NCBI RefSeq assembly: GCF_001704415.2 | Contig: NC_030831.1 | Span: 46,360,134-46,424,133 of the forward strand | DNA length: 64,000 nucleotides | Direction of reading: 5' to 3' | Source: Capra hircus | Lineage: Eukaryota > Chordata > Mammalia > Artiodactyla > Bovidae | Shown here: positions 38,381 through 48,664 of the stretch, in pieces | How the letters are laid out: each line of letters starts with the position of its first letter | How positions within the stretch are numbered: position 1 is the stretch's first letter | Position numbers and translations under genes: made by a program | The notes under the pieces: model-generated | What the model was told of the DNA's origin: nothing | What the model saw: the letters and a program-made list of their open reading frames with translations, nothing else | Databases searched by the model: none

Positions 38381-38940
38381 ACCTTCACTGGGGGCTTTGT
38401 TTCCAATTTCTCAGCTCTGTTAATTCCTCCATCTGCTTTCTGTCTTCCAAAAATCTGGTGACATTTGTTTCCTGCTGATGTCACGCCTCCTGTTCTCCCT
38501 GTCCTTGTCTGTTTATTTTCTCTTTATTCCTTTGCTCTCATTTCAGTGGGGTTTGGGAAGGAACAGATATGTGTTGAACCTGCCACATTTAACAGGAAGC
38601 CTCTTTAAAGCTTCCTGAGGTGTCAAGTCTACTTCTTTCCTTATTAAAGGACTCCAGCACTGAGAGCTGGATCTCTGCTTATGGAGAAGTTGCAAGACTT
38701 TCCCCATCATCAAGGTTAATTTTATTTAGAAGGTGGTAGAGACTAGATTAAATAAAGCATGAGCCTGGCTTATTGCTGGAAGTTTTTGCTTTTAAAAAAA
38801 TACCATATTACAACAAATTAATTATACTTAAAATTTTGTGTGATTAGTTTTTTTCTTAAAATTGCATGGAAAACAACTTGTTTTCTCAGAAATTTGGGCT
38901 CTCTGCAGGCTGGGTCCTGGCCAGCCAAGGCTTCAGAGCT

Positions 38941-39054
38941 TGACTGCTGCTGCTACTGCTAAGTCACTTCAGTCGTGTCTGACTCTGTGTGACCCCACAG
39001 ACGGCAGCCCACCAGGCTCCCCAGTCCCTGGGATTCTCCAGGCAAGAACACTGA
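38941..39054 (-). mobile_element. Bov-A2 SINE, one unit
   Basis: (CTG)n-like run, then aagtcacttcagtcgtgtct and ccaggcaagaacactgac, where it stops. Another SINE begins only 25 bases later. Confidence 0.83.
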
Positions 39055-39075
39055 CTAGGTTGGACTATATTTTCT

Positions 39076-39262
39076 TGTGTGTGTGTGTTGGTTGCTCAGT
39101 TGTGTCCTACTCTTTGCAACCCCATGGACTGTAGTCCACCGGGCTCCTCTGCCCGTGGGATTTCTCAGGCAAGAATACTGGAGTGGGTATCCATTTCCTT
39201 CTCGAGGGGATCTTCCCAACCTAGGGACCAAACTTGGGTCTCCTTCATTGCAGGCTGTTTCC
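39076..39262 (-). mobile_element. Bov-tA SINE with (TG)n tail
   Basis: (TG)n then ggttgctcagttgtgtccta and the body caggcaagaatactggagtg; the tRNA head ends prematurely after cattgcaggctg. Confidence 0.85.
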
Positions 39263-39611
39263 CTAGGCATCTATTTAAAAGGTAGTAAGATCAATAAAGT
39301 TGCCTGGGAGAAATTCAAGAAAGCCAAACTCTCTCCCGGGACCTTAAAATTCCTTTAACTAGTGTGTTAATTTAAAAGAGAATGCTTACTTATTTATTAA
39401 ACAAAATACGCCTCCTCCCTCCAACACCTTCTGCACTGAGCCTTTACCAGGCAGCACTGATGATTATTTGTATATAAAAATAATGACACTGTTGGGTTCT
39501 AATGAAGGTTTTGAGCTTCAGGGGCTGCAGGTTGCCGGTAGGGGGAGATGAGACCCGTGGGGGAGGGTAGCAGGGCTAGACCTCATGGGGTCTTTGTCAT
39601 TGCTTCTCCAG

Positions 39612-39927
39612 GTGCCCCCTTTCAAAGGTCTCAGCTTCCTCACGCTACCTCCTGCCGTCACTTCCACCTGGGCCCCCCGCAGCCGCAGCAGCTCGCTCCC
39701 GACTTCCCCCTGGCCCACCCCGTGCAGTCGCAGCCGGGCCTCAGCGCCCACATGGCCCCGGCCCACCAGCACAGCGGCGCCCTGCACCAGTCGCTGACCC
39801 CGCTGCCCACCCTGCAGTTCCAGGACGTCACAGGTCCCTCCTTCCTACCTCAGGCCCTGCACCAGCAATACCTCCTGCAGCAGCAGCTCCTGGAAGCCCA
39901 GCACCGCCGGCTCGTCTCGCACCCCAG
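39612..39927 (+). CDS. RNF165: RNF165 (ARK2C) coding exon 2, His/Pro/Gln-rich N-terminal region
   Basis: RNF165/Ark2C is known as a neuronal RING E3 ubiquitin ligase related to the C-terminal part of Arkadia (RNF111). It strengthens BMP/SMAD responses and is needed for motor axon growth in mice. The exon is seen as an open frame starting with the last two bases of a split Gly codon and then reading APFQRSQLPHATSCRHFHLG, followed by a His-, Pro- and Gln-rich stretch ending QQLLEAQHRRLVSHP. The acceptor is cttctccag ending at 39611 and the donor is gtatgt at 39928. The exon is 316 nt, with two bases of a split Arg codon at its end that join exon 3. It encodes no folded domain that I can see; low-complexity composition suggests a flexible linker. 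The first coding exon is not in the window. Identity rests on collinear match to the RNF165 family across seven exons; very secure. Confidence 0.96.
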
Positions 39928-40064
39928 GTATGTGCGCCACTCGGGCGAGGGTGGGCGGGGCCGGGGCGGGATCCAGGGCGCGACCCCTGGTTTCCATCCT
40001 GCCAGGCTTGGCCCGCCATCAGTCACCAAAGGAGTCTCCCTGTAGGAGGCAGCTTTTGCTCTGG

Positions 40065-40335
40065 TTGCTGCTAAGTCGCTTCAGTCGTGCCGACTCTGTG
40101 CGACCCCATAGACGGCAGACCACCAGGCACCCCCGTCCCTGGGATTCTCCAGGCAAGAACACTGGAGTGGGTTGCCATTTCCTTCAATGCATGAAAGTGA
40201 AAAGTGAAAGTGAAGTCGCTCAGTCCTGTCCGACCCTCAGCGACCCCATGGACCGCAGCCTTCCAGGCTCCTCTGTCCGTGGGATTTCCAGGCAAGAGTT
40301 CTGGAGTGGAGTGGCACTGCATTCATTCCGGGTAG
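40065..40335 (-). mobile_element. Bov-A2 dimeric SINE just after exon 2
   Basis: Two Bov-A units (gctaagtcgcttcagtcgtg and gtcgctcagtcctgtccgac) with the linker aatgcatgaaagtgaaaagt. It lies about 140 bases inside intron 2. Confidence 0.87.
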
Positions 40336-40714
40336 TGAGCGCGGCTTTAGCCTGACACCGGCTCCCTCTGTTGCTAGCATGTGTCCTTGCCACGTGGCCC
40401 AGGTAGCTGGTCAGGAGTTGGGTAACTAGTGGGCTAGGATGCTCCTGGTGGACTTTTGCATAGTGTGGGAGATTAGGCTAGGGGACCCCTCGCACCTTCT
40501 CAAACTTCTCGGTCCCCTGATTCTAACCCTGGAGGTCCCTAAGGGATGCCCTGGGTCAACCCCGCCCACAAAGAGCCCATCATGTGGTTGGAGAGACCAA
40601 CGATGAAACAAATGCAAAATTAAATGAGGCAGTACTAATCAAACGGGGCTGAACTGACCGTGGGACCTCGGGCAAGCCACTTCACCTCTCAACTATCAAG
40701 AGAAGGAGTTGTAC

Positions 40715-41215
40715 AAGATAAGCGTTTCTCTAACATTTTTGTCTCAGGACATTTTACACTCTTAAAAATTATTGAGGACTATAGCAAACTTTTGCTTATG
40801 TGGGTTATGACTATTGAAACCCTATTAGAAATTAAAAATGAAAAATATTTAAATACTTGTTAATTCATTTAAAAATGACAATAACAAAGTTATATTAATG
40901 CCAATAATGTTTTTCAAAAAATAGCTATATATAATGCAGTAAAAAGAGTGACTTTTAAAAATTATACATTTGCAAATCTCTTTAATAATTTGAGTGCAGA
41001 AGCAGATCTGAGAATACAGCTAATAGAAGATAGCTGTATTCTCAAATCTGCTTCTGCACTCAAATTGTAGCTGAATCACGTCATGTAGTTTCTAGAAAAT
41101 TCCGTCATTCACTTGTGAGAGAATGAGAGTGAAAAAGCAAGTACATGATAGTGTTATTATGAAAATCGTTTTGACCTCAGAAACCCTGTGAAAGGGTCGC
41201 AGGGACTGCCAGGGG
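40715..41215. mobile_element. Old AT-rich dispersed repeat, family not assigned
   Basis: Phrases such as atttgcaaatctctttaat, gagagaatgagagtgaaaaa and ttttgacctcagaaaccctg are shared by an old mammalian dispersed element. It contains the 35-bp inverted repeat described separately. Confidence 0.5.
40987..41066. repeat. Near-perfect 35-bp inverted repeat (hairpin)
   Basis: The arms at 40987-41021 and 41032-41066 are reverse complements with a single mismatch, separated by a 10-base loop (aatagaagat). The sequence lies inside an old diverged repeat, so the near identity of the arms must have arisen much later than the host element. Confidence 0.95.
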
Positions 41216-41828
41216 TTGTTGGTGCATACTTCCAGCACCTCTGCACATGATGATCTTTGAGGCCCTAAGTGTTCATATCTGTAGAGGTTGGGGTACCTGG
41301 GACAGAACGTAAGTATTGTAGGAGGTCAGAGGAAGGAGAGGTCACCATCATCTGGAGTGTTCTGGGAGGCCTTTTGGGAGGAGGCCTAGTCCTGGGCCAT
41401 GAAAACTGGGAAGAGTGTGGAGAAGGGTGGAGGAGAGGAAAAGAGCAGGGTGGCAGCAGAGGGTATGGGTGCATAGACGTGGGAGATGCTACAGGAGACA
41501 GGTCTGTGTGTCCTGGATACAACCCACCAAGGACAGAGGGGAGTAGAAGGAGAAGGAGCAAAGGAGGCAGAAAGCCTGGGTGAGACAGCAGGTTGGCAGC
41601 AGTTAGACCCAGGGAGCAGCTTTGGTGTAGTGGGCAGTCCACAGACAGCGGGAATGTCTGAGTTATGAGCTGCTGCCCAGGAAGCTTCCTTGGAGCTTGG
41701 GAAGGGGGCTGAAGGCCATCGCTCCATACGTAGGCGTGGGTGGGGGCTGCCGGGGGCTCAGCGCTCTTGTAAGCTGGGCTGGCCCAGGGCTTCCCTGACG
41801 CCTGGGTCCTCCTTCCCTTCCGGTGCAG

Positions 41829-41939
41829 GCGGAGTCAGGAGCGCGTGTCTGTCCATCCCCACCGCCTCCACCCCAGCTTCGATTTCGGCCACCAACTACA
41901 GACACCTCAGCCCAGGTATTTGGCTGAGGGCACTGACTG
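41829..41939 (+). CDS. RNF165: RNF165 coding exon 3
   Basis: The exon completes the Arg codon left by exon 2 and reads RSQERVSVHPHRLHPSFDF, then GHQLQTPQPRYLAEGTD, and ends with two bases of a Trp codon. The acceptor is gtgcag ending at 41828; the donor is gtgagt at 41940. At 111 nt it is a whole number of codons and enters and leaves in the same phase, so its skipping would keep the frame. The residues are basic, His- and Pro-rich and carry no recognised domain; in the full protein they lie between the Gln-rich linker and the conserved docking region. Assignment is from collinearity with the other exons and the family sequence. Confidence 0.95.
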
Positions 41940-42743
41940 GTGAGTCTTTGGGGCCCCTGGGGGAGGGGGAGAGGAGGGTCTTGCCTGATCCTTGGAGCTC
42001 CTGTTTCCTTCACATCAATGACGCAGGAGTTCTAGTCTTCAACCCCAGCTTTTGCCCTGTCCCCAGCCACCTTCGGAGCCAGATGGGCCCCCGGGTTCTG
42101 GCAGCAAGCTCAGATGTGGCTAAGCACCACCACGAGCCCAGGCTGGGGCTCAGTTCTTGTGGTTCTGCCTGGGAGGAGCTGACAGGGATGCAATGCATTT
42201 CCCAAGTCCTGGGAGTATTGTGACCCAGTAGTCCTTGGGAGGAGGGCAGATAGGAGAGTCTCAGGAGCTAGCATGATGGTCAGGGAAGGCTACCTGGAGG
42301 AAGTGGGCCTTGAGGAGTCCAGAGAGAAACCAGGACGTGCCAGCCATGCAAAAGAGGCTCAGGGAGATGGAACCAGCCAGGCTGGAGGCAAGGCCTGGGG
42401 AGACTGCCTTGGGGAGAGGTTCAGGGCTTGGTTGAGGGGTCTTTGTAGGCAGTGGGGCCTTGTGAAGTCTTCCCACAATCTCCTGAGCTCAGGACAGAGG
42501 TCTTTCTTCCCCTGAGATGCAGTACTGCTTGGTTTTGGGTCCTTGGTCCCACCCTACTCACAGGTTCTAGCTCAGGGAAGGCTGACCTAACCTAGGGTCA
42601 GATCCAAACACTAGAACACTTGAAAAAAGAGATATGTAGTTCACTAAAGTACTTAGAGGTAAAGGGCATCATGCCTGCAACTTACTTTTAAATAGTTTAG
42701 AAAAAAAATCCACGGGGAACTGTGTATGGGTATGTATAAGTAG

Positions 42744-42771
42744 GTATGGATGGATGGATGGATGGATGGAG
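42744..42771. repeat. (GGAT)n microsatellite
   Basis: Six GGAT units in intron 3, preceded by a diverged gtatgtataagtaggtat run. Confidence 0.88.
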
Positions 42772-43224
42772 AGCGAGAAGGAAAAAGAAATGAAGTGAAG
42801 TAGTAAAACTTTAACATTTGGGGAATCTGAATGAAGGATAACCAGGAATTTTTTGGTGCTGTTCTTGCAACTTTGAGGTTAAAAAAATATTTTTTCTTTA
42901 AAAGAATGTAAAAACAAAAAAAACCTCAACGAAAGGGAATGGACTGTTTATAAAACAGACATACAGTAGTGTCATTACTCAGCCATTTACTCAGGCTAAC
43001 TTTCATGGGCAAGGGTTGCTTTGGAAACGCGACCAGGACTGGACCCCCAGGAACGGTTCTGAGGGGCAGTTCTGGTTGATTGGAAGTTAAACGTGCTTCT
43101 AGGTGCAGGAGAGGTTGTTTTCACAGGTTCCATCGTTTCCAGCCCTTGCTAGTTCTCAAGTTTTCTCTGACAGATTTAACGCTTCCTTAAGAGATTGTAA
43201 CACAGCCAGCTTCAGCCCAGCCTC

Positions 43225-43315
43225 TTTCTAATTAGCAGATTCAAATTAGGAAGATTTAATTGTTGTTTGGATGAAATTCTGTCCCTCAGCAGGCAAGTCA
43301 ATTCAATTTAATTCA
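43225..43315. promoter_or_regulatory. Cluster of TAAT-core motifs in intron 3
   Basis: Within 90 bases are ctaattagc, caaattagg, tttaattgt and aatttaattc, all homeodomain-type cores, in sequence with no recognisable repeat. It could be a neuronal enhancer, but AT-rich DNA yields such cores by chance. Confidence 0.3.
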
Positions 43316-44845
43316 CTTCAGCACCCAGAGCACCCGGGGTCCTTGTGTGCGGCCGAGGGATCTGAATACACACACGGGGTCCCACGTGGCAAGTGGGAGG
43401 GGACAGGTGACGCGACACGGTGAGGGTGATGCTGCAGAGATGTCAGGAGGAGGGTGGTGTGTAGGTAAGCCTGCTTGCTTTAACTCTCCTGTCCTCCTCA
43501 AATTTCTGTTGCTCTGCATTCCTGACCCCTGCCTGCCCTGAGGACTGGGAGAGACTGGGGCCCTGAGAGGCTGGGAGGCCCCTGTGCCCAGGGCCACCTT
43601 GGGCCTTTCTGCCTGTCCTGTCCCCACTTCCCAAGCAGGAGGCCCCCTCTCCTCCCTGGAATGAGCTCTGCTCCAGCAAGGGCCAGCCTAGTGGTGACAA
43701 GGGGCTTGACATACCCGTCCCCCCCTCTTTTCCAGGGAGGTCTCTTCTGCCAGGAGATGCAAGGTTCTGGAAATTAGACGCAGGAAATGCAGTAGAGGAG
43801 GGGCCGCTCTCACGCTCTGCGAGGAGTCCTGGGAGGGAGGAGGTGGGGAGCGTGTCTGGACCTAGCCCCTCTCCCCTTTCCTTTAAACCATCAGGAATCA
43901 CTGACTGCTGCCCTAATCATTCCAGGATCCTGGCCCCCAGAGCCTGGTCCAGCCCCAGGCCTGAGGCTGACTGGCCTTTCCCTGAAATTTAGGCGATTTC
44001 AGCCCCACCCGCATAGCTGCTCTCAGCTGAGCAGCCTGGCCTGAGAGTGTGTGGGGGCAGCAGGCCTTGGGGGGTAAATCCCCCCACGAAGCTCCCCTTT
44101 CTGGCCCAGGCCTGGTAACTCGGCCCCGACTTTGTACCCCGCTCCAGTGTCTCCATTCTCAATGTGCTCCTCTGACTCAGTTCTGGGTTCATGGTTCCAT
44201 CTCTGCCCCCACTGCCGGCCCCCCACCACCTAGTCCTAGCGCTGCTCGGGCACCCTGGGACAGGTAGAGAGGGGACATGGAGATGAGAGCCTCCTGGCTT
44301 CCTTCCCCTGTAGCAGCTGTTAGGGGATCCTGGGTTTTGGGTCAGACTTTTGATGAGATGATAACAGGGGATCCCAGAGCCCACCCAGGCCCACCCTGGG
44401 CAAATCACCCCACTCATCTGAGGCTGAAGGTGTCTTTTGCTTCTCTAGTCAGCACTCTCGGAATTGGAGCAATTCTGTTCTCAATTCCTTGGGACTTTGC
44501 TTTTGGTAGAATTCCCTGAACATCTCTCTGCAGCCATAGATCTGCTGGGACTGCTGGGCAGCTGCCAAGAGTCTGAGTTTCTGCCCATGCCCATGAGGTG
44601 TCCCATGGAACTCCTTTTGTTGAGGCAGGTCATAGGATGAGCCCAGGTGAGGGTCAGAAACCCTGGAGTCCCAGACTGGCTAGCCCAGGGCTGTGGATTG
44701 GGCACTGCCCTTCTTCAGGCCTCCACTGGGCCTGCAAAAATGAGGGGTTGGACTCAGAGGATTTCTAAGTTTACTTCCAACTGACTCCAAGAATTACCTC
44801 ATTCCCCAAGGGGGCAGACTCATCAGGAGTTGTTCCAGGGATCTG

Positions 44846-45089
44846 GGCTTTGGCCACCTGATGCAAAGCACTGACTCCTTGGAAAAGACTCTGATTCTGG
44901 GACAGATGGAAGGTGGGAGGTGAAGGGGATGACAGAGGATGAGATGGTTGGGTGGCATCACCGACTCAATGGACATGAGTTTGAATAAGCTCCAGGAGTT
45001 GGTGATGGACAGGGCAGCCTGGTGTGCTGCAGTCCATGGGGTCACAAAGAGTCGGACACGACTGAGCGACTGAACTAAACTGAGCTGAT
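44846..45089 (+). mobile_element. BovB LINE 3' terminal fragment in intron 3
   Basis: About 240 bases match the BovB 3' end, from ggccacctgatgcaaagcac to gactgagcgactgaactaaa. Strongly 5' truncated. Confidence 0.85.
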
Positions 45090-45599
45090 GGAAGAAATCT
45101 AGGAATATGTTTACATCACACTGTTCAGACATCACAGATGGAAGCAGAAATTCCTGTCATGTTCCTCATGTTTTAAACAAATTGCATTTGCTCAGGTGCC
45201 CTTTGGTTGGCTATATTCCCCACACCCTGGCACTCAGGTTGCAACCTGAGCAGGTTCAGCTTCAACTCGCAATTTCTGGTAAAAACACTTCAGAGGAGAT
45301 GCTGGGTTCTTCCAGCCGAAAACTGGTTGAACTCTGCTATGTGATTTTAATAGTAATTGATGATCTTCTCCCAGATCCTTCATTTCTTTAGGAGACGTGA
45401 GAAGTTGACAGGTAATTCAATCATTCCCTATTCATTTATTACACAGAAAACTTTCATAAAGAGCAATTTCCCTTCATTGTGATTTGGTTACCCTGAAGTA
45501 CAGTTAATAGAGGAAAGACAGGATAAATGTTTGTTTCTTCTCCTGTATTTATTAGTTTTCAAAATGAAGCGTTGGTTCCCTAGCATCCTTCAAAGGGGA

Positions 45600-45870
45600 C
45601 CGATTTGCTTTAGCATCATTTCACGCTCATGGATTTGAACCTATTTGATGTATTTCAACCTATTGCAGTTACACTCATTGATGCAAAATGTCCAAACTCT
45701 GCCAGTGGGGGCCTCTTTGAGATGGTTCCTGAATCCTTTTTACCTGACCTTGATGACTTCCTGCTTTCAGTTATGACAAGATGTTTCAGTCTCATTTTGC
45801 ACATTTTTTTTTGCACTCAGACCTGACCTTAGCCTTTTTTTTCCAAGAAACCCTGGTTCCTTTTCAGTAT
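45600..45870. mobile_element. Old mammalian dispersed repeat, family not assigned
   Basis: Reads tatttgatgtatttcaacct, attgcagttacactcattga, ccagtgggggcctctttgag and tatgacaagatgtttcagtc, recalled from dispersed copies in other mammals. The open frame across it has no known protein match. Confidence 0.45.
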
Positions 45871-46364
45871 TAACTGATTGATTACTAAGTGAAATGAATT
45901 TCCTGCACGGTTAAGAATGCAGGCAGTGGTTCAGGAGAGTTTCCTGCCCCAAGGCTGCAGGTCCCTCTTCTGTTATTTTCTTAAAGTGGTAAAAGCATGG
46001 CCTCTGACCCCTTCACTTTATCTGACCTGTCTTTCCTTTGCTCTGAATCTGTGTCTGGCTTATTTGGATTCCTCTTTCAGCATTTCTCTTAGGAATGGAC
46101 TTTGCCTTGGGAAGGAGATTGGTGCACTAGTCCCAATTAGTATGAGGCTCAGAATGTTCTAGTTCCTTCGGATCTCGCAGAGCCCTTCCCTCTCTGAGTC
46201 TTGGTTCTCCTCGTCATTAAGAGGGGGATGGACTAAGCGAGACTGGGTCCCTTGCCTCTGCAGCAATTCGTGACCCTGATTCTACTCGATGGGCTTGATG
46301 TTTGGGGTCCCTTCGCACCCGACAGCTGAACCCCCTGTGCCTCACTGTGGCCCTGTCCCTGCAG

Positions 46365-46494
46365 GGATCTCAGTGTGGACGCCGGCTTGAGTTCTGCTCA
46401 GTTCCAGGTGCGGCCCGTCCCTCAGCACTATCAGCATTACCTAGCAACTCTTCGAATGCACCATTTTCCCCGAAACTCCTCCTCCACACAGATG
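46365..46494 (+). CDS. RNF165: RNF165 coding exon 4
   Basis: The first base completes the split Trp codon from exon 3. The frame then reads DLSVDAGLSSAQFQVRPVPQ, HYQHYLATLRMHHFPRNSSS and TQM. The acceptor is a strong pyrimidine tract with ccctgcag ending at 46364, and the donor is gtgagt at 46495. The exon is 130 nt; it enters in phase 2 and leaves in phase 0, so losing it would shift the frame. No catalytic residue lies here. The aromatic/His-rich run around HYQHYLAT is typical of the RNF165 and Arkadia-like proteins. Several open frames on the opposite strand overlap this exon but are shadows of it. Confidence 0.95.
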
Positions 46495-47324
46495 GTGAGT
46501 GAGAGGCTTTGCCAGGCGACTGAGTCTTCTGCCGCCTGTTGGTGCCAGTGGCGGGCTGAGGCCTGCGGCTCTGTGCCCCGCGCCCAGGCAGGTCCGCTGC
46601 CACGCTTCCCTCCCAGCTCGCAGTCCCAATCAGGCTTGAAGGGGAAAGAAGGGAAAGCTGCTGGGCCAGAAGCTAGCACTGCTGGAAGGAGGGGTGGGGG
46701 TGCTGGGGCAGGGGCAAGGGGCAGTGTGGCAGGCTGTGGTCTGGGGGACCTGGGGGTAGGAGTGAGTGAGGATGGGGGGTGGTTGGGGGAAAGGCTCAGG
46801 GCTAAGAACAAGCAGGGTAGTCCCCCAACCCCCATATGACCTCATTTAGGGTGGGCGCCTCCCTGGGCTCTGGTTTTACTGATCTGTGAAATGGGATGAA
46901 GACACCTGGTGTGGGAACATAAGAGACCCCAGAGGTGGCCTTTAGGGCTGCCTGCTGGTCTGGGGCGGCCTCAAGTGGAGCATAGGCCTTCAGCACTGCA
47001 GGGGTGGGGACTGGGGGAGGATCAGGTTGGGTTTGGGGGCCTTTGTGTTCCTGGCATCCCAAGCTTCATGATGCTTCATGAATGAAGGTGAAGTGAATCC
47101 GTTAAGGCAGCTGAAGACGGACTGAAAAATCTTATTTCCAGACATCTTCTGCACGCTGCTGCCCTCGAGTGTTAGTTCTGCCCTTCCGGTACTGCCTTTG
47201 CCCTTTAACCACCCAGCACCTCAGTCTCGTCACTTGTAAAGTGAGAGCTAGGATGCGTCATCTCAGAAGCCTGGTTGGCTCTGAAGTTCTAAGGTTCACG
47301 TATGAAGTACCACCCCCTAGGAAT

Positions 47325-47635
47325 AAAACCTTGTGTTTACTGAGAACTTAGTGCATTCCAGGCACCGTTCTAAGCACTGTTTGTTCAGTTGCTCGGTCAT
47401 GTTTGACTCTTTGCGACCCCATGGATTATAGCCCACCAGGCTCCCTCTGTCCATGGAATTTCTCAGGCAAGAATACCGGAATGGGTTGCTATTTCCTACT
47501 CCAGGGGATCTTCCCAACCCAGGGATCACTCCACAGGAAAGGTTTTATCCCTATTTTACAGATGGGCAAACTGAGGCCCAGAGAGGTTAAGTCCAGGATC
47601 ATGCAGGAGTAAGCTGAAGAGCTCTGACTCACAGT
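47325..47635. mobile_element. MIR SINE interrupted by a Bov-A SINE
   Basis: The left part has cattccaggcaccgttctaa; the right part has ccctattttacagatgggca and ggcccagagaggttaagtcc. They are separated by a truncated ruminant SINE at 47379-47528. Confidence 0.75.
47379..47528 (-). mobile_element. Truncated Bov-A/Bov-tA SINE inside a MIR
   Basis: Runs from ttgttcagttgctcggtcat to ggatcttcccaacccaggga. The tRNA-derived head is missing. Both flanks are parts of one MIR, so the host element pre-dates it. Confidence 0.83.
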
Positions 47636-47849
47636 GTGTGAGGTAGGGCCATGCCAGGAAAGGGTCAGATCCTGTTTTTCTTTAAAATTTTGATATTTTT
47701 GTTCATTATGGACTTTTTGGTATTACTTTGATTTTTAAATATTACATTAAAGTACTATTTCTCTTGGTTACTGAGTCATTAAATTTTGTGCCCTTGCTTG
47801 TCCCACCCTAGTCTGGGCAGCTCAGTGCAGAGGGGAAGAGAGTGAATTT

Positions 47850-48020
47850 TGCCGTCTGACTGCCTGGGTTCGAAACCGTGGTTATGTCACTTACTTCATT
47901 TGATCGCATCTCGTTTACCCGATCAGTAAAATGGGGATAGTAACTGTGCCCACGTGACAGATCAGGTGGGATAATTCAGTTAGTCTCGAGAAGGGCTTCA
48001 GACAGGGCCTGCCATGAAAT
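47850..48020. mobile_element. MIR SINE
   Basis: Reads gactgcctgggttcgaaacc, gatcagtaaaatggggatag and gataattcagttagtctcga, the MIR core running in the sense with the tRNA-like part first. Confidence 0.7.
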
Positions 48021-48250
48021 AAATGCCCAATAAGACTAGTTTGTTACTTTACTGATTTTGATCTTTCTGGGGCTGGTTCGGCACAGGCTTGGTTCTTGGT
48101 GAGCAGAAAAGGCAAGAGGAGGAAGGACAGCGCTTCTCTTCCCTCACCTGCAGCGCCTCAGGCTGTGCTGACTGGCAGCTACGGGAGGGGGACTCAGAAG
48201 CTGGGCTCCCGGAGCCTGGAATCCTGTCTGAGACATTTTCTCCCAAACAG

Positions 48251-48355
48251 GTCGTCCACGAAATCCGAAACTACCCTTACCCTCAGCTTCACTTCCTTGC
48301 TCTCCAGGGACTGAACCCCAGCAGACACACCTCCGCTGTGCGGGAGAGCTATGAG
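48251..48355 (+). CDS. RNF165: RNF165 coding exon 5, start of conserved Arkadia-like region
   Basis: This 105-nt exon is 35 whole codons. It reads VVHEIRNYPYPQLHFLALQG, LNPSRHTSAV and RESYE. The acceptor is ccaaacag ending at 48250; the donor is gtatgc at 48356. It opens the block that RNF165 shares with the C-terminal part of Arkadia, which in Arkadia precedes the segment used to bind the SnoN/Ski repressors. The intron after it is only 309 bp, so exons 5 and 6 form a close pair. Both are phase 0-0 and could be skipped without breaking the frame. The role in substrate contact is family knowledge, not something the exon alone proves. Confidence 0.95.
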
Positions 48356-48664
48356 GTATGCCCTGCCCCCCTGTCTGGGGGGAACCCTCCCATTCCGCCT
48401 GGTTCCCGCTGGGTTGGTGGAGACCCCACCGTCTCCTGTCCCTCCCTCTCTGGTGGGGGAGGCATAGGTGGTGGTGGGGAGCCTCAGGGTTGAGTGTAGG
48501 AGGGAAAAGAAGAGTAGAGATCTCTCGGTCTTTGAGCCTCTGACAAGTTAGTTCTCCCCATGTGAATCTTTGCTGACGTCTCCCAGTGCCCCCTGCCTTA
48601 TCGTGTGTGCATCTGTGTGTCTGCACGTGTGGAGTGCACGCATGCACACGTTTTCTCTTTGTAG
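48356..48664 (+). other. RNF165 intron 5, short intron
   Basis: Only 309 bp long, with a gtatgc donor and a tttgtag acceptor. A mildly TG-rich stretch (48601-48650) lies just before the acceptor and supplies the polypyrimidine context. No repeat element is evident. Confidence 0.9.

Larger units (their letters stand above)
1..39611 (+). other. RNF165 intron 1 (3' part), no other gene recognised
   Basis: This region precedes the first RNF165 exon present. I checked the larger open frames on both strands; none resembles a known protein apart from the BovB reverse transcriptase at 30.2-31.6 kb. The rest is unique non-coding DNA mixed with the repeats listed separately. Stretches such as 1-950, 1110-2280, 6130-8230, 12990-14540, 17900-20000, 31640-34700 and 38390-38940 show no feature I can name apart from scattered old MIR-like or L2-like remnants. 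The missing first coding exon implies that transcription starts upstream of base 1. Confidence 0.7.
39928..41828 (+). other. RNF165 intron 2
   Basis: The 1.9-kb intron has a gtatgt donor and a gtgcag acceptor. It contains a Bov-A2 dimer about 140 bases after exon 2 (40065-40335), a MIR-like scrap near 40640-40715, an old AT-rich repeat at 40715-41215 carrying a striking inverted repeat, and unique purine-rich DNA from 41230 to the acceptor. Confidence 0.85.
41940..46364 (+). other. RNF165 intron 3
   Basis: The 4.4-kb intron has a gtgagt donor and a ccctgcag acceptor. It contains a (GGAT)n microsatellite near 42750, a patch rich in TAAT cores at 43225-43315, a BovB 3' fragment at 44846-45089 and an old unassigned dispersed repeat at 45600-45870. 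The remainder appears unique and non-coding. Confidence 0.85.
46495..48250 (+). other. RNF165 intron 4
   Basis: The 1.76-kb intron has a gtgagt donor and a ccaaacag acceptor. It includes a MIR split by a truncated Bov-A SINE (47325-47635) and a second MIR at 47850-48020. The GC-rich first 600 bases show no gene. Confidence 0.85.

Noticed and set aside
39928..40045. Extension of the exon 2 frame into the intron
   Set aside because: The gtatgt donor at 39928 joins exon 3 in frame and gives the family sequence; the extension is intron translation.
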